A DNA stretch of 64,000 bases. Origin: Aldrovandia affinis. Its lineage: Eukaryota > Chordata > Actinopteri > Notacanthiformes > Halosauridae. The notes beneath the pieces are model-generated. The model saw only the letters and a program-made list of their open reading frames with translations, made no database searches and was not told where the DNA came from. The stretch spans positions 3,211,001 to 3,275,000 of the forward strand of contig JAINUG010000108.1 of the NCBI GenBank assembly GCA_029706075.1. The letters run 5' to 3'. Of this stretch, positions 1 through 43,301 are shown piece by piece (the first letter of the stretch is position 1; each line of letters opens with the position of its first letter). The position numbers and the translations under genes are program-made.

Positions 1-734
1 ATAATGGGGGCATATATGGGATTGCAAACACAGGCAAAAATGTGATTAGCTCACCCTTCAGTCATACCTAATGGTGAAACCCCACCTCCTCGTGTCGTGT
101 AAGGCTTGTTTTGTACAGAGGATCTTGCAGAGGATCATTTGACGCCAAATGTTTTTCCTGTGTGTGCGTGTCTGTGTGTGCCTGCGCATCATAAACAGAG
201 TATTTGCAAAAATACTTTAAGAGGGTTTGGCTACACGCTCTTTGCACTAAAAAAAACCCCAGTATGATGCCAAAATATACATAAAACCAAAAATATATAT
301 TAGACAGATTAAAACATGTTGCCACTGCTTCTATGATGAGTATAAGGTACACTCCTTCGTGCCCATGTAACCACAACCATCTTAAATAATTAAGTTATGT
401 CAACTATTAATAACAGAACAGTCCTGTGCAGACTGAATGCATTGCCCTGGTAAGTGTCTTATTACAAGTCGCATGTATGTTTTATAACATCAATGCCCGG
501 TTCTCTTTACATTCGTTCTATGGGGCTGTTGTTTCTCACGCTTCTCAGGGCCCACGGGTGTTCTGCACCAGCACTAAAACTGGGCAGAGTCAATTATCTG
601 GGGAACTCTTGACAGCGCAGCGGCTGGAAACCTCGGCTCAGTGGCTCGGGGCGTGTTTTTTCTATTGTGGGTGTTCCCAAGCAGGACGTGGGCGGCAACG
701 CTCCCCCGCAACTGTGATTGAGGCTCCGATGTTT

Positions 735-742
735 CGTGGGAA
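735..742 (+). promoter_or_regulatory. CSL/RBPJ binding-site match upstream of hey2
   Basis: The sequence CGTGGGAA lies about 90 bases before the hey2 start codon and matches the high-affinity CSL (RBPJ) consensus YGTGGGAA exactly. HEY genes are direct Notch targets, and CSL sites near their promoters are established. A weaker relative, TGTGGGTG, lies near 666. The transcription start cannot be placed, so this site could be in the promoter or the 5' untranslated region. Function is inferred from the motif and the gene identity. Confidence 0.5.
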
Positions 743-828
743 AGCAGTTCAGTGAGGTTTGTCACCCAGCGAAGACTACCTGGACACACATTCACTGTGG
801 TGCAGAGGTTACATACACCGCTTTCACC

Positions 829-1452
829 ATGAAGAGGCCTTGTGAGGACACTACCTCTGACAGCGATTTGGACGAAACTATTGATGTTGGAAGTGAAAAT
901 AACTATTCAGGGTAAGTTTAGAAAAAACTAAAAACGAATTGACATTTACTCGTGTTTACATTTTCCAGAGCGATTTTTTTAAAAGCTGTTAAACTTGGTC
1001 CCTAATTCTAGACATTTTAGTAGAAGTGATTTTAAAGTCCTGTCAAATAATTTGTTGTCAAGGCAAATCGTCTCTATCCTAGGTTTTTTGGCGCCTGACA
1101 ACCCGTTTTGCGGTTTAATCTCCAACTTGGAGTCTTGATATATATATTTAAATTCCTATACGCGTTTGAAAGCAGTGATGTATCTCAGATCATTAGCATT
1201 GGTGAATGAATCGTTATTTACACGCGCAGAGGTTTGCATTGCTGAGGTATTCCTTTCATAATAATTAATATGCTTATTTTATTCTAGCAGTGTCATGGAC
1301 CTGAACGGAATTTTCATAATCACAAACAAACTCAAATTAAATATTGATTCGTATTTATATTTTCCCACAGACATAGCAGCAGCTCTCTCATTAGATCCAG
1401 CTCTCCAACAACAACGTCCCAAGTTATGGCAAGGAAAAAAAGAAGAGGGGTA

Positions 1453-1488
<36 letters not shown>

Positions 1489-3085
1489 CAATATGCTTCG
1501 TTTTTTCATGTAGTTTCGAAACCTATAAACTAATGGTGTGCGTGTGATGTTTCAGATTATCGAGAAGAGACGAAGAGATCGAATCAATAACAGTTTATCG
1601 GAATTACGTCGACTTGTTCCAACTGCATTTGAAAAACAGGTAAATTGAAATCAGTCAATCATAGACATGTGTTAATGGTCCGTACTTTTAAAGGTTTAAA
1701 ATGAATTATTTAATGAAAAGTAATATCATAATAAGCATAAAATCAGGGGGCCTGTAGAAATGATACTACTTCACACCTCTGAGTGATATTTTTAAAATGC
1801 ATTGATTCTTTTCCAGGGATCTGCCAAACTCGAAAAAGCTGAAATATTGCAGATGACAGTAGATCATCTTAAGATGCTCCAGGCAACTGGAGGTAAAGGT
1901 AAGGAGTTAATTGACTGCTTTTTTCCACCTTACTTTGTAGTGAAATGTGAGCATGCAGTCCCTTTGACAAGATTAAAGGAGTGGAAATCAATGCTAATGG
2001 CAGGATTGAACTCGTGGGAAAGCGCTGCTGGGACAAAAGGAGCACTTGACCCTGGGATTGTGTTTGCTTTCATAAATCCATGGGAGGGGAGAAGGCTGCA
2101 TTCACAGGCCGCCCTGCTGGGGGTTTGTTTGGGGTTTCCAGAGAGTGTAAGAACCGGCACGCAGGGGAGACAAAACAAACACACAAACATCCCAGCACAA
2201 GCACAGCTTGTTTAGGTTACGCTGTACCGCGCAGTCGGAGGCTAACTGTCGCCATCACGCTCCACATGTTGCGCTGTTTACTCCTCGCTGCCATTAGCAG
2301 CTGTTAGCCTCATTAGGGCTCGCTGTAGAGAAGCGCAGTATTTATAGGCATTTGGCATTCATGTCTTCGCTGTCCCTTTTTGCCCCGTAGGCGTTTTTCG
2401 ACGCCCACTCTCTGGCCATGGACTTCATGAGCATCGGCTTCAGGGAGTGTCTGACGGAAGTGGCCCGGTACCTGAGCTCCGTGGAGGGCCTGGACACCAG
2501 CGACCCCCTGCGCGTGCGCCTGGTCTCCCACCTCAGCACCTGCGCGTCCCAGCGGGAGGCGGCCGCCATGACGTCGTCCGTGGCCCACCACCACCACCAC
2601 GCGCTCCACCCGCACCAGTGGGCCGCCGCCTTCCACCCCCTCCCCGCCGCCGCCTTCCTCCAGCAGGGCGGCTCCCCTCCGCCCCCTCCCCCTCCTCCGA
2701 GGGCGCCTCCGGCGGCAGGCTGTCGGAGGCGTCCCCGCGCGGCTCCGCCCTCCTGACCGCCGCCTTCGCGCACAGTGACTCCGCCCTCAGGGCGCCCTCC
2801 GCCGGGGGCCTGGCGCAGTGCGTGCCGCCGCTCTCCACGTCCCTGCTGTCCCTCTCCGCCACCGTGCACGCGGCCGCGGCCGCCGCCGCCGCCGCCCAGA
2901 CGTTCCCCCTCTCCTTCCCCGGAGGATTTCCCATATTCGCGCCGGGCGTCGCGGCGTCCATGGCCGCCGCGGCCGTCAGCCCCACGCTGTCCGCCACGTC
3001 GGGGTCCCAACAGACCAACGGCGGCAGCGGCAGCGGCGGCGGCAAGCCGTACCGACCTTGGGGGACAGAGGTGGGGGCCTTTTGA
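829..3085 (+). CDS. hey2: HEY2, Notch-effector bHLH-Orange transcriptional repressor (5 coding exons)
   Basis: Coding exons: 829-911, 1371-1449, 1556-1639, 1817-1898 and 2391-3085, all with GT/AG borders. The start reads [13 protein letters not shown], as in vertebrate HEY2. Exons 2-4 encode the basic helix-loop-helix: [20 protein letters not shown], with the glycine that marks HEY where HES has proline, then [12 protein letters not shown] and [19 protein letters not shown]. Exon 5 encodes the Orange domain ([19 protein letters not shown]), a His run, an Ala-rich stretch, the YRPW Groucho-type motif and the terminal TEVGAF. Known role of the family: nuclear repressors induced by Notch, acting in heart, vessel and somite development. 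Oddity: the Orange-domain stretch (about 2398-2672) lies in a different frame from exon 4 and from the C-terminus. One extra base near 2394-2398 and one missing base near 2671-2673 explain this and leave the total divisible by three (340 codons plus stop; human HEY2 has 337 residues). Identity is very secure; the literal exon 5 frame is not. Confidence 0.96.
1452..1488 (+). repeat. (ATT)n microsatellite at the hey2 intron 2 donor
   Basis: About twelve ATT units begin two bases after the GT of the hey2 intron 2 donor, so the distal part of the donor signal (GTAATTATT) is the first repeat unit. Intron 2 is only about 106 bp, so the repeat fills about a third of it. Confidence 0.9.
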
Positions 3086-4445
3086 GCCTTTCCGTCTCAA
3101 GGTTATCCGCGCAGCTGGAAGTCTTCCGCACTTTGTAAATACAAAGAAGAAGCCTTTTTGTTTCTTCGGTCGGAGATTCCGCACAGAGCGCGTGGACTTT
3201 GCCCCCGCCGCCAGTTTGTATCGTGTGCCTCGGCTGTGCGCAGAATTGAAGCACCTGCATTTTAACACATATGGGAAATGAAAGACAGTGGATAGTGTTT
3301 ACATACGTCACACAGACCGGACAGACCTGAGCGAAGTGTCACTTTTTGTCTGAGAAATGGAAAACAGCACTCAGTTTGGATCTCTATGTTATTTTGTTTT
3401 TTGTTTTTCTTCTTCTTTCTTACCCTCTTTCAAAGCAATTATGAGTAGAGGCTACTCTGATATGGCTATGGTACAGTTTCCTGCCAGTTGGATCATTCTG
3501 TATATACATGGCAATAGTGGGCCTTGTGTCTGTCTTCTGATGTGTGTGATACAGTGGAGGCACCTGGAACGAGACCCTCCTGTATCATACAATGCTAAAT
3601 TTAAGGAGGTTATCTGAAGCTGGTGCAAAAATCAATGTCAACTTTATGAAAAAGATATACTATAAGCCAACAGGTTACCTGTTGCGTGTTGTTTTAGCAC
3701 TATAACTGTAGAGGGCCTTTTATCAACAGGGTTTAGCACCAAACGTTCACTGATCTGCTATTCGACCACACACACACAAAAATAGGCAATACATGTGGTC
3801 TTTGTTTTATATTAATCAAAAGATGAACCTTGAAGCAAAACCAAAGGTTTTTGTGATGATCAATCAGAGAGAAAAGTCTGAAAAAGTGGAGTGTGTTTGA
3901 TTCCATAAACTAACAAGTTTGTAAATATGTACATGTATGATATCAGAAACTAGAGGTTATATTAAAAATAGAAACTTGCTTTAATTCATGACGATGCACT
4001 TCATTGCTCTACCGTGTGAAGAGGGGGTGAACAAACTTCTCAACGAGAAAGTATACGAAAGATACGAAAATTCATAACCAACAAAAAACTCAGAAAGTAA
4101 TGTTAAATGATACTACTGTAACATGTTTGGCTTTTTCATTTCTTACTCTGTGCTGTATGCTGTAACCATTTTCTATGCAAACAAAGCCTCTGCAGATGTC
4201 ACTGATTAAAACAGTATTCTTCTTTTTTTTGAACATGCTGCCATTCTCCATCATTCATCAGACTTGACACAGCCATATTATTACAAACCAATGGGTAACA
4301 AACCAAGTCGCCAAAAGCCAACCCACCAGACTTGTGAGGTTTTGTCTATGTAGGGCGGACTTTCATAAGAGAAAGGAAATGTTCGGGGAAGAGTCATAAA
4401 ATTTGGACCACAAAGAATGTGCAGAGTTTTATTCATTGAATAAAA
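3086..4445 (+). other. Probable hey2 3' untranslated region
   Basis: AT-rich sequence follows the hey2 stop codon and holds no convincing reading frame. Candidate poly(A) signals are ATTAAA near 4205 and AATAAA near 4439. The end of the transcript is uncertain. Confidence 0.35.
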
Positions 4446-6840
4446 GCATTTCTCCTTCCCTCAATATGTTGTTTATTGCTGAAAAACAAACTAACAAACA
4501 AACAAATAGACGTATAGCTGGCACTCTGTGCGGTAAACCAATTTCCAAAGCCCCTGTTCTCCCAGTACTCCATACTGTACTAGATCATGTGAACAAAATC
4601 AATTGATCTAAAAATGTAGATGAAGAACAATTATAATTTGTTTGCATTTTCAACCTGGAATTAGGTATTAGCAGTTGTAATAGCTGTGGAAGTCGCTCAA
4701 TAGAATTAAAACGTGTCTATAATAACTATGCTATTTTACAAGCCCCAGTGATATAAACATGAATAGTTTCAAGAAAATATCTTTCTATGTGATACAGGTA
4801 TTTCGGTTGTTTACAACAACCTACCCAAAGATTTTCATTTTGATTTCAGAAAGGCAGCAGCATGGGTTTTGCCTCTGAAAATAGACGGACCAGCCCTTGT
4901 CACACAATGTCAGGGTGAAATCTTCAGGTACAAAACGTTCGTTTTTACGACAGGCAGTGGAAAAGCTCCATTCAGGGACAGACCCGAAACGTATGCGAAG
5001 GCTTTCATTTGCCTGAGCCATACTGCCGGTTTTGTGCGGCAGGCAACACATGAAAGCAAAACAACAGCGGTCACTCCTCCCAAGATGGGTCTTTATGCAG
5101 GGCTAATCCACTCTCTTTCTCCCCGGGTCTGTTAGAAAGATTTACATTAGTAAATCACTGTCACACCATTAAATTCCTTAAGAGAAAAAGTATCAGCATT
5201 TCCAAGTGAATGGGGATTACGACAAACAGCGCCTGCTGCCCACCGGCAATCATGGGAACAGCGCTCGGCCATAAATCCGCGAGTTATCTGCTTTAGTCTG
5301 ACTGGTTCTCACGCCGGGGCCTAGGCTTTGAAGTGGCCGTCATAAAACAAGGGCACACATGATCAGTAGCTGCAGAAACATCAAATGGTCAGAGTGGCAC
5401 AGCCAAAACACAAAGTGGAGAATCGCCCCCTGCCCCCCTTGTGATCTAACAATAACAGAATTTATGTTATTTGATAGCCACATATAATTACTAAATAAAT
5501 AGATTCATGAATAAATAAATATATATATAAACAAGGTCATTCACGTCAAATAATCGCCCTTAACACTGGTTGATAGGTGTCTATCCTATTATGATAGGGA
5601 GTTTTAATTGTCATATTTTGACTGTACCTGTTGGAACCTTATGCGTGAAGCCTTAATATGCTGATGCATTGTTTTCAACAAAATTATGTAATCAGTTGGG
5701 ATTACTTATCTCCTCCAACAGGGAGATTTGCCTTTTTCAAAAACGCCAGATGACTTTGTGTCACATTTATGGAAAAATAAAACACATTTTATGAAAATAG
5801 AAAAGATCTGCCACAAAGAATTATGTACACACACACACACACACACACACACATGCACATGCACACACACAGAGACACACACACACACACACACAAACAG
5901 GAGCAAGGGTAATGGTCCACGACCATGTTTACCCAGTTGAGCAATAACACAGAATTAAACAGTGATTTCATTTCATTCATTCATTAAGATGGATTTGATA
6001 TGAATAATTTCACATTTAGTCTTATCTTCCATAAAATTTTGTCAACTGCCTTAATACAGTTTGTCGTGATGGCTCATACAGTGTCCACATACATTGTACA
6101 TAGTTCATGTATTTTGGACATTTTATTTCATGTATCTAACTCTGCTATTTTTTGTACATTCATTGTGATACAAAAGGTGCATCTAAAGTGTTTTAACCAA
6201 TGATCATCATGATCATAGTTTGAAGAGTGAACATGCCCTCATCAACAGTGACCTGCATGTAATCATGCTAGTGATGTTCTGGGAAAGTAAAATGAAAGCT
6301 GTGCCATAGCTTGCTTCAGCCTGCCCTCAAAGGAGATGTGTGGTTTAAACATTCCTTTGGCCTGTATTTTTCACACTTGAGAAGTGTTCAAGTCCCAATA
6401 ATCATTAATAATTGTCTTACAGGGTGTTTTAAAAAAATGTTTTGCCTTCTTATTCTACTTCTATTTCAGCGGTCCTTCTTTGGGAACTTGCCCTTTTAAT
6501 GTAATGTGGGAAACATTTTAAATGAGAGACTCACTAAATGTGATTTGCGTGAAACACGATATAGACTGCAACATTACATTTTATCAAGACGCATTACCAA
6601 TAACTGGTAACGACTGCAATACCATCAGTAGTGACACATTATGACAATATCGCCACCTTGTGGAAAAGAGGCCAGCATGTAATTTACGGGGAAAAATGCA
6701 ATGTCCTGGCAACATTGACATTCACCGAAACATTTTTCAGTAAATGTTACGAGCGTATCAACTTGAACATGAAAATCGATGTGTTCATGTGTTAACATTT
6801 CTAGTAACAAACGCATTTCTCTGTGTATTTCCAATGATAG
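4446..6840. other. Intergenic DNA between hey2 and pex7
   Basis: There is no supportable gene here. The stretch is AT-rich, with one (CA)n microsatellite at 5826-5894. A G+C-richer patch at about 5215-5345 could be a regulatory element of either flanking gene, but no motif in it is decisive. Confidence 0.4.
5826..5894 (+). repeat. (CA)n microsatellite
   Basis: An imperfect CA repeat interrupted by ATGCACATG and by AGAG. The open frames across it encode only Thr-His or Val-Cys runs and are not genes. Confidence 0.95.
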
Positions 6841-6854
6841 TGCGCAGTGTTAAA

Positions 6855-7182
6855 CATTTCAACCAATAGGAGTGTGTTACACTGAACGTTTGACCAATTA
6901 AAACTGGTCCCTAACTGGCCAATCAAAATACTGGTGAGTTATATTCTTCCGCGGTGATTCAAAACCAGGAAATAACATTTATTCTATCAGTAGTAGCAGT
7001 ATTCTGCAAGAAATGCGGAGAAACGCATTTGTATTTCCTGGGCTTTCTTTATGTAGCTTAAGTTAATGACGGGTTGTCGTGACATGTCCTGCTGACGAAA
7101 TATGTTTCCAAATACAGGTGCAGCTTTGCCTGGCTTGAGAACTAACAGGGGAGTAAGCTAAATTAGCTAGCTTCAGAAAGTT
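6855..7182 (+). promoter_or_regulatory. Probable pex7 promoter and 5' untranslated region with three CCAAT boxes
   Basis: Three CCAAT pentamers on the + strand lie at about 6863, 6893 and 6919, spaced about 26-30 bases apart and 260-320 bases before the pex7 start. Clustered CCAAT boxes with no clear TATA box suit an NF-Y-driven housekeeping promoter, as expected for a peroxisome biogenesis gene. The transcription start is not determined. Confidence 0.45.
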
Positions 7183-38325
<31,143 letters not shown>

Positions 38326-40325
38326 AGAGAAGATAATTGCCCTGCCCCAAGGAAGAAGAAAGTAGCACTTTGGAACTGGTTTGGATGAAAATCATGGCCA
38401 GAAGTTTGCCAAAGCTTTATTGCCATTTTGATAATGGCGCTATTAAAAGGACCCCCGGGCGAAAACCTAGCGCAGACAGAGTGCTATACTACCGCGTGGA
38501 ACGCTGGCTATCCAGCTGGTGAACCACAGTTGTTGCCACGGACTTTTCATCACCATCTCTTTTTTTTCTCATTTATAAAGTGCGAAATTACAAGTGGACA
38601 AGCATTTTTCTTGTGTGCCGGTTTTGGCATTTTGCAGTCGTGGAGCTGGAAGAAGACGCTACAGTGATTTGGTTGTCCTCTATTGTTTTGCCGTGTTGTA
38701 CAGTAGCCTATATTTTGCTTGCCCAATCTGCAAGCGAAAATTCTAAATTGATCCTGTGTTTCATAAGAAATAAGATCAAAACCTGATTAACTTATCCACA
38801 GTCTCCACGTGTATTGTGCATCGTTTTTGTGTGCTCATAAAATCATAATAGCGGTGTTTAATTATATCCTAATGATCTTGATTTGGAATATGGAAAGTAC
38901 GTCATTAGTCAACTTTTTATTTGGCCTTAATTTAATGAGTCAATATTTCATTGTTCTAAATACTGTACAAACCCAGCAGAAGCGTGTAATGTGCTATTAA
39001 ATTGAAACTTCAATTATTTCTGATGAAATTGAAGCCGTGGGCTCTGTTTGGGTGGTATTTAGTCCTTGGGAAAGCATGAGAATCAAACGGTCAGTGGTGA
39101 GAACTGAGGAGCTTGATGGCCGTATGACGCATGCCCAGAAGGAATTTTTCGAACATCGTTATAATGCATTTAATAAATTAACGTTCCAATCTCTCTGCCA
39201 CCTGTGCACCCGGAAACCAAGACATTTGCATGAGATCAATCTTGATTTGAACTCCCTCAAGTTCTGCAATAGCAAAAAATCAGACTTTTGAGTGACTAAC
39301 GACCACCAAGATAAATATAATACGAACATCCTTGAGTATTTTTAGAATCACAATCATACTTTCGTTCTCGTCCTCTCGCCACGAAAGCGTTGTATTTCGG
39401 GCTAAACTGGTAGAATACTATCTAATATACAGTATTTCATGTGTAATTACTGCACTGTGAAAACTATGTGGCGACCACAAAATGTCTGGATTAATGTATT
39501 TCTCTAACATTGGTAATCCCATTTTTTAATAGAAAAGGAGATTTCTGAATTGTCAATTAATAGATAACATTGGGAAATAATTTTATTTTCTGCTGAATAC
39601 ACGCGCCTATTATGTTCTTCTCAAACAAGTGGGCGCCTGTGCCCAGATAAACTTTTACTGGTCTTCCTTAGTGCCTGGATGTTTGATTTATGCCCCTTGT
39701 ACGCACGATAAACCACCGGCGCTGGCTTCTGCTTTACGTAGTTTTGTGTGTAAATACAAACAAGAAAACTCTATTAAAGAAGGGGAGAGGGCTGCGGACG
39801 TTTGCGTTTGCATTATTCTGCCAAGGGACTATCTGCGCTGCGGTGAATTCCGCGCACTCCGCCACGATTCCAGCGCAAATGGCTCTCCTCTCATCTCCGT
39901 GAAATTGCGCAGAGGGGGCACGCACGGGTGGGTGGGTCTGTTGTAAATATTCAGCATTTTCCTCCCCTTTGCACTGTTGAGGTTTACCGCGCAGGGTGCA
40001 GAGGAACAGAAAACTCCGGAATTAAATAAACCTAATTTAATCATTTATACTCGAAATCTGAAATAGACGCGTCAGCACATCCAAGCTTTTTTCCCCTTAT
40101 ACATTTTGAGTTTGACTCCTTTTGCTGAAGTGGATGGACCTCCTTAAAATAAAAGCTCCCGCTTGCCAATTGATTTTCGTCTGACATCGATGAGTTGGAC
40201 GATCACAGAGGTGCGCTTGAAGAGGGTCAGTATTGCGTAGTTACGGGAGCCGAGTGCAAGACTACTCCTGGTATTCCGTTCCGTTCTCTCCCACTTGCGA
40301 CAAGGGGACTCGTTTGAAGGGAAGC
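38326..40325. other. pex7 3' untranslated region and slc35d3 upstream region
   Basis: No gene is supportable between the pex7 stop and the slc35d3 start. Candidate pex7 poly(A) signals are ATTAAA near 38996 and AATAAA near 39172. From about 39780 the sequence becomes CpG-richer, as expected for the slc35d3 promoter and 5' untranslated region. The frame of slc35d3 is open back to 40233, but that extension has no ATG. Confidence 0.4.
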
Positions 40326-42093
40326 ATGGAAGTTTGCAAGGGACGCTTGCTGGGTATATCAGTGGCAGTTGCGCACGGATTTTTCTCCGGATCTCTGAAC
40401 ATTTTGTTAAAATTTCTCCTTAGCACTTACAGCTTCAACTACCTCACTCTTATCCAGTGCCTGACTAGTATCACTGCGGCGATCACCTTGGAAATCCTTC
40501 GGAGACTGGGGAAAATTGATGTCCCGCCGTACAGTCTGAATTTAGCCAAAGTTTTCGCAAGTGTATCCATCCTCTCCACGTTGCAGTCGACTCTAACTCT
40601 GTGGTCGCTGCGGGGACTCAGCCTGCCCATGTATGTGGTCTTTAAGCGGTGTCTACCTTTGGTCACTCTGGGTATTGGGGTATGCGTCTTGAAGAACGGA
40701 ATCCCGTCCTGTGGAGTAACGACGGCGGTACTCATCACAACCATTGGTGCAGCCTTAGCTGGTAACGTTCTTTCCCTACCTCTTTCTCTGTTGCTCCTTT
40801 TTAAATCATCCGTTGCGTTAGATGTTAAATTGTTTCTGTATTATGTTAGTGCTTAAATTAATGAGCCTTTGCAGAGATAACAGTGTTGTTCTGGATACAT
40901 ATTTGCGTTGTTTTTGAAGGTACTGTAGACATATTTTGTATGGAGGAACACGAGCTATATATATTTTATGCATATAATTATATTAATAATTCTAACAGAA
41001 CAGCATATATAATCTTATTGCGTTTACCTTTTGTAGAAATGTTTTCAAATGTGCTTTTTTTTTTAGATAGTCAATTTTAATTTGTTGCGTAGACGTACAA
41101 TTGCAGCAAAAGCCACTGGTTTTATGTCCTGCAGCAATCAGTTCAGCTGTAGTACTGTTATTGCATTAAACTATGGCATTTACATTTCCGCTGATTTCCA
41201 CTGACGGCACAGTGTAGCGGAGCAGTAGGAGCACGCCAGTTTAGTTCCTGACACCCTGTGTGGCTCCTCCCTCAGGCGCCGGCGACCTCACGGGCGACCC
41301 TTTCGGGTACGTCACCGGCGTGCTGGCCGTGATCGTCCACGCCTCGTACCTGGTGCTGATCCAGAAGACGAGCACGGACAGCGACCACGGCCCGCTGACG
41401 GCCCAGTACGCCATCGCCGTCACCGCCTCGCCCGTGCTGCTGGTCTGCGCCTTCGTCAGCATGGACGTCATCGACGTGTGGTCCTACCCCGGCTGGAGCA
41501 ACCCCGTCGTCCCCTGCATCTTCACCACCTGCATCATCATCGGCTGCGCCATGAACTTCACCACCCTCCACTGCACCTACATCAACTCGGCCGTCACCAC
41601 CAGCTTCGTCGGGGTGGTCAAGAGCATAGCCACCATCACCGTGGGCATGCTGGCCTTCGAGGACGTCAAGCCCACCGACCTCTTCATCGCCGGGGTGGTG
41701 GTCAACACCGTGGGCTCCATCACTTACTGCATCGTGAAGTATTTTGAGACAAAGATGAAGAGCAAGTACCAGGACCTGGAGGAGGCCAGCAAGGATGGGG
41801 AGGTGCCCGGGGAGCCTTACCCGGAGGAGAAAAGGCCAAACGGAGACCTCGAGGTCATGCCAAATGGAGCAGTGTTGGGCCCTGAGGGCGACCATGACCA
41901 TGGGGAGTCTACTGCACAAGAGAGTGGTATAATGGAGTCCATTGAGTTGCAAAAACAGGTCAACCCACCTGAGAGTGGGGCAAGCAACACGTCTTTGAGT
42001 GACAACTACGTAGGAGTGTGGAGGTCGATCCGGAGCCTTAAGGCTTTTAAGAAAGACACTTTAATTGACAACGAGGAGGTACAAAGTCCTTGA
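40326..42093 (+). CDS. slc35d3: SLC35D3, orphan nucleotide-sugar-transporter-family membrane protein (2 coding exons)
   Basis: Coding exons 40326-40761 and 41276-42093 join in phase 1 to give 417 residues (human SLC35D3 has 416). Exon 1 begins MEVCKGRLLGISVAVAHGFF and holds hydrophobic helices such as FNYLTLIQCLTSITAAI and MYVVFKRCLPLVTLGIGVCV. Exon 2 carries GDLTGDPFGYVTGVLAVIVH, LTAQYAIAVTASPVLLVCAF, NFTTLHCTYINSAVTTSFVG and VKSIATITVGMLAF, the most conserved part of the family. The cytosolic tail ends KKDTLIDNEEVQSP. Known from mouse: it is needed for platelet dense granules and affects dopamine D1 receptor trafficking in striatal neurons; its substrate is not settled. Exon 2 is strikingly G+C-rich, with C or G at most third positions to about 41800. 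The frame is intact, and the neighbours pex7 and il20ra support orthology. Confidence 0.97.
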
Positions 42094-42177
42094 TAGCGAA
42101 TCTTTCTATTCGTAGCGGGTGCATGACATGTCGTTGTTGTTTTGGAATGGCCAGTACGAACTTATATGAACACTAAA

Positions 42178-42183
42178 AATAAA
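42178..42183 (+). terminator. Poly(A) signal candidate for slc35d3
   Basis: AATAAA lies 85 bases after the stop codon and is followed at 42204-42232 by a T-rich stretch that could serve as the downstream element. A later AATAAA near 42424 is an alternative. Confidence 0.45.
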
Positions 42184-42434
42184 GTTTTTGGTGTTGCTGA
42201 TCTTTTTTTTTTTTCTTCTTCTTTTTTTCTTACACGTGGCTCAAAGAGAAACTATTTCTTAAATGGGAAGTATTTTTAAATAGTTTGGTTCTTTGTACAG
42301 CTTGGAGGAAATATCATTCATATTTCTATATGTATAAGGGGGAAGCATAAAAAATGTTTTATACTGAATGGTTAGTTATAATGACAAAGCATTTAGTTTT
42401 AATTAAATAGTCCTAGTACATTGAATAAAATAAA

Positions 42435-43265
42435 AACAAAATGTGGTTCAAAGGTATCAGGAATATCTACATGGTAAAATTACTGGAATTGGAAAGAGAG
42501 CCCTTTTTAGTCAAATGCAGCTTCTGTGTAAAACGAGACAGAAAAGCTCAAATGGAGCAGAACAGCTGAAAAACAAGACGTTCATGAAACAGGTACACGT
42601 TTTTCATTATTCGTTTGTTCTTGCACGTTCACGCGTACAGTAAATGCCTGTTCAGATTATGTGTTCAATGTGTTGATGGCAATATTTGACAAGTGAAGAG
42701 CCATATTGACTCGTGTGCATGTATGATGCCAAGTAAATTCAAATGGGTTTTATATGAAGAAATTATACTGTCATTTTTCTAAAAAGACATCCTCATCGTC
42801 ATGAGAGGCTCATCGCAATATATTAGACCTGCAAAATATCTATTTGAACAACAACCGGTATTTTTGAAGTTGTTTGCAATGAAACAATACTTGTATTAAT
42901 TAAAAACCTTATCCAGCGTACATGTGAGATTGTACCTTTTGTGTACCTTAACTGGGTGGCTGCAACTCTCGTTCTTGAAGTATTAATTAAAGTACTACCT
43001 GTGGTACAGGTAACCAGAGAAGGTAAGGACAGTAATATGAGAAGTATGTCATAGTGGTTTATTCCACTACTACCAGTGAAACAATATGCAATCTTTTCAG
43101 TACACATTTACTCAGCCCAGTTGGGGCATACAAAATAAATTAAATTAAGGTGGGCCGGATGATTTACATGAAGGATTTAATGCACCAAAGGCTTTCCTGT
43201 ATAGCAAATGCAGCAGTTATACATTTGTTTATTTTCTATGGTAACGATTGATGTAAATTTTCCAT

Positions 43266-43301
<36 letters not shown>

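Noticed and set aside
1802..2215. 137-residue + strand frame
   Set aside because: It is hey2 exon 4 read through its GT donor at 1899 into the intron; residues after TGGKG have no resemblance to HEY proteins.
2342..3268. 308-residue minus strand frame opposite hey2
   Set aside because: It is a G+C-rich shadow of the hey2 coding exon, rich in Gly/Arg/Ala with no domain and no splice logic.
41272..41952. 226-residue minus strand frame opposite slc35d3 exon 2
   Set aside because: It is the antisense shadow of a C/G-ending codon-rich exon; its His/Asp/Gly-rich composition follows from that.
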